Source: Thermofontimicrobium_A sp034505795 (GTDB lineage: Bacteria > Zhuqueibacterota > Zhuqueibacteria > Thermofontimicrobiales > Thermofontimicrobiaceae). From it: DNA of 64,000 nucleotides. Each line of letters starts with the position of its first letter. Within the stretch, counting starts at the first letter, position 1. This document shows, one piece after another, positions 9,165 through 18,069 of the stretch. The DNA lies in contig JAPDQM010000006.1 of NCBI GenBank assembly GCA_034505795.1, positions 12,262 to 76,261 on the forward strand. Direction: 5' to 3'. A program made the position numbers and the translations under genes. The notes beneath the pieces were generated by a model. It saw only the letters and a list, made by a program, of their open reading frames with translations, did not search any database and was not told the DNA's origin.

Positions 9165-9394
9165 CGATTTCTCGGCTAAATTGATCAGCGAATAGAAGCG
9201 AGGGCATCTTTTTTATGATCGCCTGCTCTTAAAAGTTCCCCGCTTCGGCCAGGCCAGTGATGAAATTTTGACAACAAAATGTAATAATTTAGTGACAGAT
9301 AACATCTGAGCGATACCGCTTGCTGCCCCAATGATCAACTGCCTGAATGTTTTATTTTGGCGCAGCCATCAATTAGGCAGTTTTTTTTGAAATA

Positions 9395-10054
9395 TCATCC
9401 AAAGAGCTGAGATAACAAATCATCATGAAGCAAATCATTCATATTTTCCAAAATCATATCCGCTTCACTCAACTGAGCGTTATCGTGAATGGTGGTTTTT
9501 AGCGCCACACAAAACATTCCCGCCTCCTTCGCGGCGCGAATCCCCAGCGGCGCATTTTCAATCACCAGGCAATTCGAAGGCGGAACATGCAACTTTTCCG
9601 CTGCCGCCAGATAGGGGTCCGGATGCGGCTTGGTTCTAGCCACATCATTGCCAGCAATGATGACGTCAAATTGGGTCAAGAATTCTTTACCAGTCACTGT
9701 CTCGACATTCTGCCGAAGAGCTCCGGTGACCAGTGCGATTTTGATGGCATTCTCTTTCAAGTAGTCGATCAACCGCCGCGCCGCAGGATAGACCATGGCC
9801 TGGGTGATTTGATTGTAAATGGCACGTTTCTGGCGAACCATCTCCCTTAAGGCATATTCGCTCAGCGATACACCTTTTTGCTGCGCCAATTGGCGCCCGA
9901 TTTCTTCCGCCAATTGTCCCTCCAGCAAGCAGACATCGTCAGCCAGGATTTCCACCCCATGTGCGGCAAAAACCTGCTGCCATGCTTGCACATGATAGGT
10001 CAATGTGTTGGCTATGACGCCATCAAAATCAAATAGCACCGCTTTAATTATCAA
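9395..10054 (-). CDS. HAD-family hydrolase (beta-phosphoglucomutase-like)
   Basis: The protein has HAD motif I FDFDGVIANT near the start, motif II VTGA (ALVTGALRQN), Lys in ARTKPHPDPYLAAAEKL and motif III/IV ENAPLGIRAAKEAGM. This is the pattern of the beta-phosphoglucomutase/PGP-like subfamily with a helical cap. It acts on a small phosphorylated substrate in the cytoplasm; which one is not clear. I chose the TTG at 10054 because AAGGAA lies 6 bases upstream and it gives MIIKAVLFDFDG, the usual opening. A GTG at 10075 would add seven residues. The 230-base gap downstream holds no gene. Confidence 0.85.
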   Translation of the reverse strand: MIIKAVLFDFDGVIANTLTYHVQAWQQVFAAHGVEILADDVCLLEGQLAEEIGRQLAQQKGVSLSEYALREMVRQKRAIYNQITQAMVYPAARRLIDYLKENAIKIALVTGALRQNVETVTGKEFLTQFDVIIAGNDVARTKPHPDPYLAAAEKLHVPPSNCLVIENAPLGIRAAKEAGMFCVALKTTIHDNAQLSEADMILENMNDLLHDDLLSQLFG

Positions 10055-10175
10055 TTCAATTTCCTTCACTAACACATCTTTTTGAAACCGCTAATTTCGA
10101 AAATTTTTTAAATTGCTCTAACTTCCAATTGGTAAAGAATCCTTTGATCCACGAAAAAATTCGTTAATTATAAAT

Positions 10176-10715
10176 CTAAAATCCAGCCTTGAGCGGTTCA
10201 AAATTCATAAAATCGGCGTGATGCACAATCACAGCTTCCGGACAGCGATACCCACCATCGCCTTCTTTGGCGTGAACCGCAATGATATGCACTACTTTGT
10301 CAGGTAGACCATGTTTCATCGCCAGGCCAGCGCCGCTAAACGGGTGACGGAGCAGTTTGCCCGTATCGCTCTTCTTAACGCCATCAGGCGAATTCTTATA
10401 TTCTAATATCTTTCCGACATCATGCAGCAATGCCCCAGCAATCAGCATATCATCATCGATCTGATAGCTCTGGTTATTGAATTCTCTCAATTTTTTTCCA
10501 GATTCAATCGCCACCTGAGTGACCCCCCGGGTATGATCGATAATATTGATCGGACAATTTGAGATCAGCAGCGTAAATGGAATTTTCTTCAAATCTGACA
10601 CCTGCCAGCCGCCGCGCTCAATGGCTTCCTGCCAGACCGCAAGAGTCTTTTCACGTAGCTCACCATTTTTTATGAGATTGAATTCCGGGAAAATGTTAAG
10701 AAGATCTTGTTTCAT
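10176..10715 (-). CDS. HD-domain phosphohydrolase
   Basis: The 179-residue protein has the HD superfamily ligands: His61 (IDHTRGV), His98-Asp99 (LLHDVGK), a His in AVHAKEG and HHAD near 164-167. The family hydrolyses phosphate esters of nucleotides or similar substrates using a metal. LPDKVVHIIAVHAKEGDGG is typical of small stand-alone HD proteins of unassigned substrate. It is a separate transcription unit, with 100-150 bases free on both sides. Its promoter region contains a 15-base direct repeat (listed separately). Confidence 0.8.
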   Translation of the reverse strand: MKQDLLNIFPEFNLIKNGELREKTLAVWQEAIERGGWQVSDLKKIPFTLLISNCPINIIDHTRGVTQVAIESGKKLREFNNQSYQIDDDMLIAGALLHDVGKILEYKNSPDGVKKSDTGKLLRHPFSGAGLAMKHGLPDKVVHIIAVHAKEGDGGYRCPEAVIVHHADFMNFEPLKAGF

Positions 10716-10760
10716 GCACTCTGCTCCTAATTTCGCTGTGCTATTTTAAACCACCTGCCC

Positions 10761-10818
10761 CAAAATTCACTAACGGACAGATGCAAAGATGGACAGGAAT
10801 TAGCAAAATTCACTAACG
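10761..10818. repeat. 15-bp direct repeat upstream of the HD-domain gene
   Basis: CAAAATTCACTAACG occurs at 10761-10775 and again at 10804-10818, start to start 43 bases apart. Both copies lie 46-103 bases upstream of the HD gene start at 10715. Spacing of about four helical turns would suit a two-site operator, but no regulator is identified. Confidence 0.5.
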
Positions 10819-10874
10819 TCATTTAAGAGTTAGCAATTTATCGAAATCAATTTTGGTGATTATAGGCTTAAAAC

Positions 10875-11687
10875 CTATTCTCTGGTTCTTTTTTCCATCA
10901 TAATTTTAAACTGCCGCCTGGCAAAGGTCAAGACATCATTCCGTTTCCCAATAATCTGAATATCTTGCTGGTTGCGTTGCATCATGGCGCGCAGCGATTG
11001 GGCTGGCTGTGCCGAATCGAATGCGCCACTGATTAAAAATCCAAAACTACCGATGCCATTCTCTTCTCCTTTGAACGGTAAAGGATCTGAACCAGCGATA
11101 ATTGGAAATCCTTTTCTTCTGGCTTGTTTCACCAGTTTCGGTTCCGGCCAGAGCCTGTGACGCAAGGTCGTTTCGCCAATAAAAATTTCGGTTACTGATC
11201 GCTGCTGAATTTGCCGTGCAATCACCTGGCCACGCTTGAAAAACCACTTGCCCGGGGCCCAATTAAGCGCTGGAATGCCTCCGGACTCTTGCACCGCATG
11301 AATGATCTGGTCGATGGATTTTTGCTTATCAGGGATGTCTAAATTGGAGATCAACGATAGCACTTCGAGACCTTCGCGGGTCACTAACTGCCGACCGGCA
11401 AATATGTACAACAATACCCTGCTATCTCTTTCCACTGTAATGGTCACATCATCAGGGCCTTTTTTAAATCTGATACCATTGCTGCTAAATTGGCCCGGAT
11501 TATGGTAAATTTTTTCAAAAAAATTGGCGTCCGATCGTTCAACCAGCAACCAGACAGGAATAACCTCCGGGTTGATCTTGCTGGCTTCGGTTCTCAAATT
11601 ACGCACGCCACAATCAACTGCTGTTGGTAAATCATACACCGAATACAAATGAACATGCCCATCAATGGCCAACGTTGCCTTACCCAT
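10875..11687 (-). CDS. PHP/amidohydrolase-like protein of unknown function
   Basis: The 270-residue protein opens with LAIDGHVHLYSVYD, an HxH metal-binding motif after a strand as in PHP and amidohydrolase barrels. Near the end of the barrel GFPIIAGSDPLPFKGEENGIG has the Asp expected for such a metal site, and IFIGETTLRHRLWPEP may supply another ligand. I cannot assign a substrate and did not recognise a closer family. The start has AAGGAG about 8 bases upstream. No signal peptide is present. It is separated from pdxJ upstream by the heptamer repeat, so it is probably a single-gene unit. Confidence 0.6.
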   Translation of the reverse strand: MGKATLAIDGHVHLYSVYDLPTAVDCGVRNLRTEASKINPEVIPVWLLVERSDANFFEKIYHNPGQFSSNGIRFKKGPDDVTITVERDSRVLLYIFAGRQLVTREGLEVLSLISNLDIPDKQKSIDQIIHAVQESGGIPALNWAPGKWFFKRGQVIARQIQQRSVTEIFIGETTLRHRLWPEPKLVKQARRKGFPIIAGSDPLPFKGEENGIGSFGFLISGAFDSAQPAQSLRAMMQRNQQDIQIIGKRNDVLTFARRQFKIMMEKRTRE

Positions 11688-11783
11688 GCTGCTTTCTCCT
11701 TCTACTGTTCACATTGATGAAAAACTACTTTTCATATCGTATTAAAAACTCAACCATCCAGCTAATATTATCTATCCTCATTC

Positions 11784-11867
11784 ACTGATAACTGATAACT
11801 GATAACTGATTACTGATTACTGATTACTGATCACTGATTACTGATTACTGATTACTGATTACTGTTA
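11784..11867. repeat. Tandem heptamer repeat, twelve units of ACTGATT/A
   Basis: Twelve consecutive 7-base units fill 84 bases. Units 1-3 read ACTGATA, units 4-6 and 8-11 read ACTGATT, unit 7 reads ACTGATC and unit 12 reads ACTGTTA. The variants are grouped, which suggests growth by slippage from both forms. The array ends 20 bases before the pdxJ stop codon side (11888), between two minus-strand genes, and codes for nothing. Confidence 0.9.
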
Positions 11868-11887
11868 ACTGGTCATCCCAAAAAACC

Positions 11888-12601
11888 CTACCGAATCAAA
11901 GCAATCATATCCCGCACAGCTTTTTCCATGCCCACCAACACCGCCCTCGACACAATTGAATGACCGATGTTCAACTCCTCAACCTGCTTGATGCGGGCAA
12001 TGTCGACCACATTCTGATAGTTCAAGCCATGTCCTGCGCTAACCCCCAGACCCAGCTTGGAGGCAGCCATGGCCATAGACCGCAAGCGTTCCAGCTCTTC
12101 CACGACTTGATTGAGATCCTGGGCATTGGCATAGCCGCCCGTGTGGAGTTCGACATAATCCGCGCCCAATTTGGCCACGGCTTTGATTTGATGGATATCG
12201 GGATCGACAAAAAAGCTCACCACGATATTATTGGCTCGCAAGGTCGAGGTAACCTCTTCAAAAAAATCAAAATTGGAAGTTACATCCAGCCCTCCTTCGG
12301 TGGTCAACTCCTGCCGACGTTCGGGCACCAGCGTCACCATGTCGGGCAATACCGAGATGGCCTTTTTGATCATCTCCTCGGTAGCCGCCATCTCCAGGTT
12401 CAGGTGCGTTTTTACCACCTGCCGCAACAGCGTCAGGTCGCGATCCTTAATGTGCCGCCGATCTTCGCGTAGATGACAAACAATGCCATCGGCGCCGGCC
12501 AGTTCCGCCAGCACCGCAGCAGCAATTGGATCAGGCTCCCGGCCTCGCCGTGCTTCTCGGATGGTGGCCACATGATCCACATTCACTCCTAATCGAACCA
12601 T
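11888..12601 (-). CDS. pdxJ: Pyridoxine 5'-phosphate synthase
   Basis: The protein opens MVRLGVNVDHVATIREAR and continues with EPDPIAAAVLAELAGADGIVCHLREDRRHI, diagnostic of PdxJ. It condenses 1-deoxyxylulose 5-phosphate with 3-amino-2-oxopropyl phosphate to form pyridoxine 5'-phosphate, the last ring-forming step of the DXP-dependent vitamin B6 pathway. Further family motifs are VELHTGGYA and VSAGHGLNYQNV, near the C-terminus NIGHSIVSRAVLVGM. I chose the ATG at 12601 because GGAGG lies 5-6 bases upstream; a TTG at 12616 would add five residues. Length, 237 residues, is normal. Other pdx genes are not in the window. Confidence 0.96.
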   Translation of the reverse strand: MVRLGVNVDHVATIREARRGREPDPIAAAVLAELAGADGIVCHLREDRRHIKDRDLTLLRQVVKTHLNLEMAATEEMIKKAISVLPDMVTLVPERRQELTTEGGLDVTSNFDFFEEVTSTLRANNIVVSFFVDPDIHQIKAVAKLGADYVELHTGGYANAQDLNQVVEELERLRSMAMAASKLGLGVSAGHGLNYQNVVDIARIKQVEELNIGHSIVSRAVLVGMEKAVRDMIALIR

Positions 12602-12691
12602 ACTTTCCTCCGCCAAAATTGGATGAAATCGATCACTATCTCTGTTAGCTGAATAGAAATCGTCAGCGCTTGATCCCAGCCGGCCGGAAAA

Positions 12692-13945
12692 TTACTGGAC
12701 AATCTCTGTCAGCGGAACTATTTCGAAACCTTGTTTCTCCAGCCGCGGGAGCTCTTTCAACAGCGCCCGTGCCGTTTGCTTGTAAGGATGGCCGATCACA
12801 ATGGCACGGCCCCGCTTGCTGGCCAGCCGGGCTACCGCAGCTAATTTTTGCTGAATATAATCCTCTTTTTCGCTTCTATTTCGTTCCAGAAAACCATCAT
12901 TGCTTAGAAATCGTAACTGCTGTTGATGGGCAATTTGCGGCGCCACACTCTCTGCGGTGGTTCGGCTATCAATGAACAACTTATTTCGAGATTTGAGCGT
13001 ACTCAACACCGCTTTCATCACCCTGATATCGGCCGTAGCCTGGGACCCCATGTGATTATTAACCCCTACCGCATCCGGCAGCAAATCCAATGCCCCGCGC
13101 ACACGGGCCTCGATCTCTTCATCCGACAGATCGGTATAAATGGTATAATCAGAGTCCTCGACTTTTTCCTCCACGGCCTCCATTGGCAGATGGACCAGAT
13201 ATTTTTTCCCCACCTCTCTGGCAGCCGCGGCGATTTCCGTCGAATATTTCTGTCCAGGAATAATCGATAAGGTTACGGGATATTTCATTTCCAAAAATTG
13301 CCTGGCCGTCTTGTTATTGGCATATCCAAAATCATCAATGATAATAGCGATCTTGCCGACTCGGCGTTTGAGCGATGGATTGGCGCTAAACACGAGTGTC
13401 GCCATTACCTCCCGACCTTTGCCGATAGCAATGGTAGACCGATTGGTCTTTAGATCCTCCTCAGATTTGATTATCTTCAGATCCAGTTCCTCCACTCGCT
13501 GAATGATCTCCCAGATGACCGTTACCGCTGGCAGATCGGCTGGCAACTGGACCCGAATCAGATTACCACTGCGGACAATCCAGGAACTGGAAATGTTGAA
13601 TTCGTCAAAGACCTGAGCCAGGACCCGATCCAGGGCTTCACTTTTAGGCAAGGAACTAAGCTTAACCTTCTTTTCCGCTGAATCCACGCGGGTGGTATCG
13701 ATGGGTAACAGTTCCACTTTAGGCTGGGCTTTTTTGGGAGCGACCGGCTTGCGCTTGCTCGGCGGTTGCATGATAAAAAGTCGATAAATAATAAAACCGC
13801 AAATGCCCAATAAAATGATCAGCCGCAACGCTTTGGACAGCGTGGCGAAATATTTTTTATCGCCGCGTGGTCGTTGACGCCGTAGCGTTTCTCGGGCGCT
13901 TTTTCTTTTGATGGGCCGGGGGCGATAAGATTTTCTGCGTGCCAT
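12692..13945 (-). CDS. Divergent polysaccharide deacetylase family protein (YibQ-like)
   Basis: The 417-residue protein has a very basic N-terminus (MARRKSYRPRPIKRKSAR), one membrane segment at about residues 35-55, a variable linker and a C-terminal domain with IAIIIDDFGY, LVHLPMEA, GVNNHMGSQAT, DSRTTAES and AIVIGHPYKQT. These are the conserved blocks of the divergent polysaccharide deacetylase family (YibQ/DUF610), related to NodB-type deacetylases. The domain should face the periplasm. Family members are thought to act on envelope polysaccharide, but the reaction is not established. It lies 28 bases downstream of a lipoprotein gene and 90 bases upstream of pdxJ. Confidence 0.85.
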   Translation of the reverse strand: MARRKSYRPRPIKRKSARETLRRQRPRGDKKYFATLSKALRLIILLGICGFIIYRLFIMQPPSKRKPVAPKKAQPKVELLPIDTTRVDSAEKKVKLSSLPKSEALDRVLAQVFDEFNISSSWIVRSGNLIRVQLPADLPAVTVIWEIIQRVEELDLKIIKSEEDLKTNRSTIAIGKGREVMATLVFSANPSLKRRVGKIAIIIDDFGYANNKTARQFLEMKYPVTLSIIPGQKYSTEIAAAAREVGKKYLVHLPMEAVEEKVEDSDYTIYTDLSDEEIEARVRGALDLLPDAVGVNNHMGSQATADIRVMKAVLSTLKSRNKLFIDSRTTAESVAPQIAHQQQLRFLSNDGFLERNRSEKEDYIQQKLAAVARLASKRGRAIVIGHPYKQTARALLKELPRLEKQGFEIVPLTEIVQ

Positions 13946-13972
13946 GATCTATTCAGTCTCTTCAAAAAAATT

Positions 13973-14584
13973 TCAATTGATAAAATTGGCTTTGATAGTA
14001 CTCCAGGACGGGATGCGAACGGTGGTATCGCTCTTCGTCTCATAATCGATCCAGCGGCGAATGACCCAATAGCCATTGCGTCGGATGAACCAAAAATCAG
14101 CCTGTCCTTTTCCAATTCTGGGAATGCTGGCGCCCATAATATGATTTAATTTCAGTGCATATTCTGCTCGAATAAGTGCGGAGTCCGGAAACTCACTCCG
14201 CTGGACTCTTGAAAAAGCGAGCGATCGTACCGAATCATCTGGCACCGCTGAGAAGGCTTTGTTAATATAAGATTGTTCGTGCAATAAGTTCCAATTTTCA
14301 AAAATTCCAGCATTAGTAGAAGCCTCAAACTCGCCAGGAATAAACCGAAACAGCGCCATGGAGTCGACCAGACATTTCATGTAATTTTCGACATTTTTTT
14401 CTTTGATGGCATTCTTCATGTTTTCCAGAACAATGATCGGATCCGTCGGCAATTGCCAGGATGTCCTGCCTTCAGTTGGTGGCTCAGGTTCTCGAGTGGC
14501 AAATGGATTTTTGCAGAATAATAACAAGAAACCAGCCATCATAATCAAAATCCAGCAATAGTATTTTGACTGACTATTTTTCAT
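13973..14584 (-). CDS. Lipoprotein of unknown function
   Basis: The 203-residue protein has a signal segment ending FLLLFCKNPF; Cys24 is the likely lipid anchor, although the lipobox is weak. The mature part begins with a proline/glutamate-rich stretch (TREPEPPTEG), then a helix (PIIVLENMKNAIKEKNVENY) and a mixed beta region ending in VIRRWIDYETK. The helix plus curved-sheet layout resembles NTF2-like/SnoaL domains, but this is a guess. It precedes the polysaccharide deacetylase gene by 27 bases and may be cotranscribed with it. Confidence 0.65.
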   Translation of the reverse strand: MKNSQSKYYCWILIMMAGFLLLFCKNPFATREPEPPTEGRTSWQLPTDPIIVLENMKNAIKEKNVENYMKCLVDSMALFRFIPGEFEASTNAGIFENWNLLHEQSYINKAFSAVPDDSVRSLAFSRVQRSEFPDSALIRAEYALKLNHIMGASIPRIGKGQADFWFIRRNGYWVIRRWIDYETKSDTTVRIPSWSTIKANFIN

Positions 14585-14823
14585 GTTAACATCATCTCAC
14601 GTTACTTTATGCCACAATTACCAATCCATCAGCAAAACATTCAGCATCTTCCCAATTAAGCGCTATAATATAAATCAATTCAAGTTCTTTCGCAAGAGTA
14701 AAATGTCAAGCCTCTAAAACATTGGGAGATCATCTCAACTTCTGGTCATTGGGAGCTCATGCCAGTACTTACTGTCGATAGCATCCCATTCGCCAATACA
14801 TCAAGAACTGTCCCCATGGGATA

Positions 14824-14866
14824 TCGAAATAAAGGAGTAGGGCAGGATAACATCTTTCCCTACTCC
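14824..14866 (-). terminator. Probable terminator after the OPT transporter gene
   Basis: A 9-bp inverted repeat (GGAGTAGGG at 14834-14842 with its complement at 14858-14866) lies just past the OPT stop codon. On the minus strand the stem is followed by TTTATTTCG, a short and imperfect U-tract. Confidence 0.6.
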
Positions 14867-14876
14867 GCAGTATGAC

Positions 14877-16874
14877 CTATTCTTCTGCTTTTGCCGATCT
14901 CGAGTAGTAATATAAAAAGATGCACAACAACGTAAACATCATCCCGCTGATGATCATCCCAATATGCCAGCCGTCGATTTCCAGTTCGCCGATGCCCGTA
15001 TGCAATCGTTCACCGAAGAAATAGGCTAAGATCGCACTCACTACGCCCATCAGGGCACCGCCGGCAATGAATCCCGAGGCGATGAGGGTGCCTTTATCAT
15101 GGCGAGCCTTGCTCAATCGTTCATCTTTGCTACTTTTGCTCACCAGATGAGCGATGATGCCACCGATGAGCAACGGAGTGTTCAATTCGATGGGCAGATA
15201 CATGCCCAGAGCGAACGCCAGCGGCGCTACTCCAATCAGCTCCATGGTCAACGCCATGAATATGCCGGCCAGATATAGCCCCCAGGGTACCGCAGACGTG
15301 GCAAATAGCACCTGCAAAATTGCAGCCATGGCATTGCCCTGTGGTGCGGCCATTGGATTGGGATGGGCTGGTGTTTTGACAAAGCCGTAGACATTTTCCA
15401 GCAATAAGATCACGCCACCGACAAATAGCGAGGCAACCAATATGCCCAAAAATTTGAATCGTTCCTGATTCATCGGCGTCGATCCCAACCAGTAGCCAAC
15501 CTTTAAGTCAGTGATAAACGAGCCTGCCGAAGAAAGCGCCGTGCAGACCACGGTTCCGATGACCAGCGCCGAAACCATGCCTGCCGGGCCATGCAAGCCC
15601 AGCTTCACGAGAATGACACTGCTGAGGATTAGCGTCATCAGCGTCATTCCCGAAACTGGATTCACGCCAACGATGGCAGTCGCCCGGGCCGCAACAGTGG
15701 TGAATAGGAAGCTAATAATAACGGTAATCAACACCGCACTGACAACAATGTACCATTTATCGACGACCGAGATGCGGAAAAAAAGCAAGATGGCAATGGA
15801 AGTCAGCACAATAACCAGAATGACCAACGCCATGGGGATATCTTTGTCCGTTCGTTCCAACTGTGGTTGTGCCGAGGATTTCCGAAAAATCTGCTTGAAG
15901 CCCAGCGAGAAAGCTGAAACGATAATTTTGATATTCTTAATAATCCCGATAATTCCGGCACAGGCAATGCCGCCAATGCCGATATGACGAATATAATTGC
16001 TAAAAATTTGCTCAACCGTCATTTCATTGATGGGAATCTCACCAGGCAAAACCGCCACGCCAAGATGGCTGCCCAGATACCAGACTGCTGGAATCAGTAC
16101 CAACCACGAAACCATGCTGCCAGCGACAATAATCGAGGAATATTTCAATCCGATGATATACCCCAGACCCATCACTGCTGCGCCAGCATTCACTTTAACA
16201 ATCAATTTGGCCTTATCAGCAATGGCCGCCCCCCAGGGAATAATTCGAGTGGTAACGACCTCGCTCCAGAGTTGAAACGTTGCAATCAGAAAATCATAGA
16301 TCCCGCCGATGATGGCCGCAATCACCAGCGTTTTCGCCTGCTCGCCCCCGCGTTCGCCTGTCACCAGCACCTCATTAATGGCTGTGGCTTCCGGGAACGG
16401 CAGCAGCCCATGCTGTTCCGCCACAAAATAGCGCCGCAAAGGAATTAAAAAGACAATTCCCAGAAAACCGCCAAATAGCGACGCCAGAAAGATCTGCCAA
16501 AAATTGGTCGTCAGCCCGGGAATTATATAGAGCGCCGGAATTGTAAAAATGGCACCGGCAACGACCATGCCCGATGCGGCGCCGATGGATTGGATGATCA
16601 CATTTTCCAGGATCGTGTTTTTTCGAGCATAAAAACTGCTCAGTCCAACCGCAATAATCGCAATGGGGATCGCCGCCTCGAAGACCTGGCCAATTTTGAG
16701 CCCCAGATAGGCTGCCGAAGCCGTAAAAATCGCGGCCAGCACCAAGCCCCAGGCGATGGCACGCACCGAGATTTCAGGACCAGTAAAAGAGGCAGGTGTA
16801 AACGGAAGATACTTTTCGCCCTCTTTCAGGGGCCGATAGGCATTTTCAGCCAGACCCGCAGTGGATTGTTGCAT
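14877..16874 (-). CDS. OPT-family oligopeptide/metal-chelate transporter
   Basis: This 665-residue integral membrane protein has about 14-16 hydrophobic segments and the opening YLPFTPASFTGPEISVRAIA, typical of bacterial OPT family members. Conserved stretches include AYLGLKIGQVFEAAIPIAII, LLPFPEATAINEVL and DLKVGYWLGSTPMNQ. OPT carriers are proton-coupled importers of small peptides or metal chelates; the substrate is not predictable here. It stands alone, with a terminator downstream and a 345-base gap upstream. With the peptide-ABC ATPase, penicillin acylase and gamma-glutamyltranspeptidase genes, it adds to a peptide/amide-use theme in the window (inference). Confidence 0.9.
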   Translation of the reverse strand: MQQSTAGLAENAYRPLKEGEKYLPFTPASFTGPEISVRAIAWGLVLAAIFTASAAYLGLKIGQVFEAAIPIAIIAVGLSSFYARKNTILENVIIQSIGAASGMVVAGAIFTIPALYIIPGLTTNFWQIFLASLFGGFLGIVFLIPLRRYFVAEQHGLLPFPEATAINEVLVTGERGGEQAKTLVIAAIIGGIYDFLIATFQLWSEVVTTRIIPWGAAIADKAKLIVKVNAGAAVMGLGYIIGLKYSSIIVAGSMVSWLVLIPAVWYLGSHLGVAVLPGEIPINEMTVEQIFSNYIRHIGIGGIACAGIIGIIKNIKIIVSAFSLGFKQIFRKSSAQPQLERTDKDIPMALVILVIVLTSIAILLFFRISVVDKWYIVVSAVLITVIISFLFTTVAARATAIVGVNPVSGMTLMTLILSSVILVKLGLHGPAGMVSALVIGTVVCTALSSAGSFITDLKVGYWLGSTPMNQERFKFLGILVASLFVGGVILLLENVYGFVKTPAHPNPMAAPQGNAMAAILQVLFATSAVPWGLYLAGIFMALTMELIGVAPLAFALGMYLPIELNTPLLIGGIIAHLVSKSSKDERLSKARHDKGTLIASGFIAGGALMGVVSAILAYFFGERLHTGIGELEIDGWHIGMIISGMMFTLLCIFLYYYSRSAKAEE

Positions 16875-17112
16875 AGCACCTCCAGATTAGGTTAGAGAAT
16901 CGCTCTGCTGACAACAAAGAATTTTACCTGGTTCTTAGATTGTTACGATCTGCAATATATTAAAATTTATTGTGAATGGCAAGCACAAATTCGCCTGGTC
17001 GTTTCATAGTTGCTTCATTTCTGCTATTAGCGGCTAAAAATTGTTATCAAAAATTCTGAAGAACCGTATCAACATCCGGAAAGCAAAATCAGGAATGACA
17101 ATCAGCAACCGC

Positions 17113-17154
17113 ATAAAAAAATATGCCAGGCAACGGCGAAGCCCAGCCTGGCAT
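17113..17154 (-). terminator. Rho-independent terminator after the split-sigma operon
   Basis: On the minus strand a 9-bp stem (ATGCCAGGC at 17146-17154 read in reverse complement, pairing with 17123-17131), with a 14-base loop, runs into ATTTTTTTATG. It lies 66 bases past the stop of the anti-sigma-like TPR gene (17220). The rest of 16875-17219 holds no gene that I can see. Confidence 0.88.
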
Positions 17155-17219
17155 TTGTCATTCATATATGGAAATTGATGGTGGGGTAGAAAATGTTAAA
17201 TCGCCTGAGCAACGGCGGC

Positions 17220-18068
17220 TCATTTGTCCCTTATAGCTTTGATCCGTTCGATCTGCTGTTTGGCATCAGTCGCGTATTGCCCATTGATTTCGATCACCTT
17301 TTGAAATTCTTGCACTGAGCTTTCGACATCATTCAGCTTAAGAAAGGCATTACCGAGAAACCAATAGCATTTTTCCAATAATATCTCTTTCCCCTGTTTT
17401 TGGGACAAATTGGCTGCGGTTTTCAAATGTTCAACCGCATTTTTAAATTCATTCGTGTGGAGCAACGATAACCCCGTATAGAAATGCCCATAGGGATCAT
17501 CGTCTCTCTGCCGGGTGTAGTCCAATAATTTCGCAACTGCCTCAGCATATTTCCGCTGCTCATAAAGCTTGATGCCATGATTCAATAACTCATCCGTCGC
17601 AGAATAACCGTGTACCAAACCTCTGAAATGTAGCGGCGCATACGAGGCATTATTGATAATCGCCAGGTCCGAATAATGCTTGGGCGAAGGCAGCAAAACA
17701 AACAACAACACGACTGCCACGACAGTTGCTGGCACCAAAATTCTCACCGCCGGTATTCTGATCCATTCAACTATTGCACGACTCGTCGCTTGAATGAGCA
17801 CGCGAATTCGGTGTTCGATCGCATACCACCTTCTTTTGATAGTTAAAGACATTCGTTCGATAAATCCTGGTTTTGTCGTCAGGATTTCATTAAAACACTC
17901 CGGATTTTCTTCCATCATATTGATTATGGGGCCGAGCACATACAGCTCTTCGAAACACGCCTCACACTCCAGCAGATGCGCCTCAACAGCTATCTTTTCC
18001 TGCTCCTCAAGAAGATTAAATTGATAGAGACTGACCAGTTTTTTTAATTTAGGATTGGTGCATTTCAT
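17220..18068 (-). CDS. Anti-sigma-like zinc finger (zf-HC2) membrane protein with TPR domain
   Basis: The 282-residue protein begins with a helix pair containing VEAHLLECEACFEEL, the HxxxCxxC zinc-binding motif of anti-sigma (ZAS/zf-HC2) domains. A membrane segment follows at about residues 107-126 (ILVPATVVAVVLLFVLLP). The periplasmic half has at least three TPR-like repeats, including YAEAVAKLLDYTRQRDDDPYGHFYTGLSLL and ESSVQEFQKVIEINGQYA-like units. This layout fits a membrane anti-sigma factor that senses an envelope partner through its TPRs. It follows the sigma-like gene by 1 base, so they are an operon. The sigma it binds is inferred from position. Confidence 0.82.
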   Translation of the reverse strand: MKCTNPKLKKLVSLYQFNLLEEQEKIAVEAHLLECEACFEELYVLGPIINMMEENPECFNEILTTKPGFIERMSLTIKRRWYAIEHRIRVLIQATSRAIVEWIRIPAVRILVPATVVAVVLLFVLLPSPKHYSDLAIINNASYAPLHFRGLVHGYSATDELLNHGIKLYEQRKYAEAVAKLLDYTRQRDDDPYGHFYTGLSLLHTNEFKNAVEHLKTAANLSQKQGKEILLEKCYWFLGNAFLKLNDVESSVQEFQKVIEINGQYATDAKQQIERIKAIRDK

Positions 18069-18069
18069 T

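Noticed and set aside
9337..9388. Inverted repeat AACTGCCT/AGGCAGTT followed by a T run
   Set aside because: The T run would terminate plus-strand transcription, but both flanking genes are on the minus strand, and the loop is 30 bases long.
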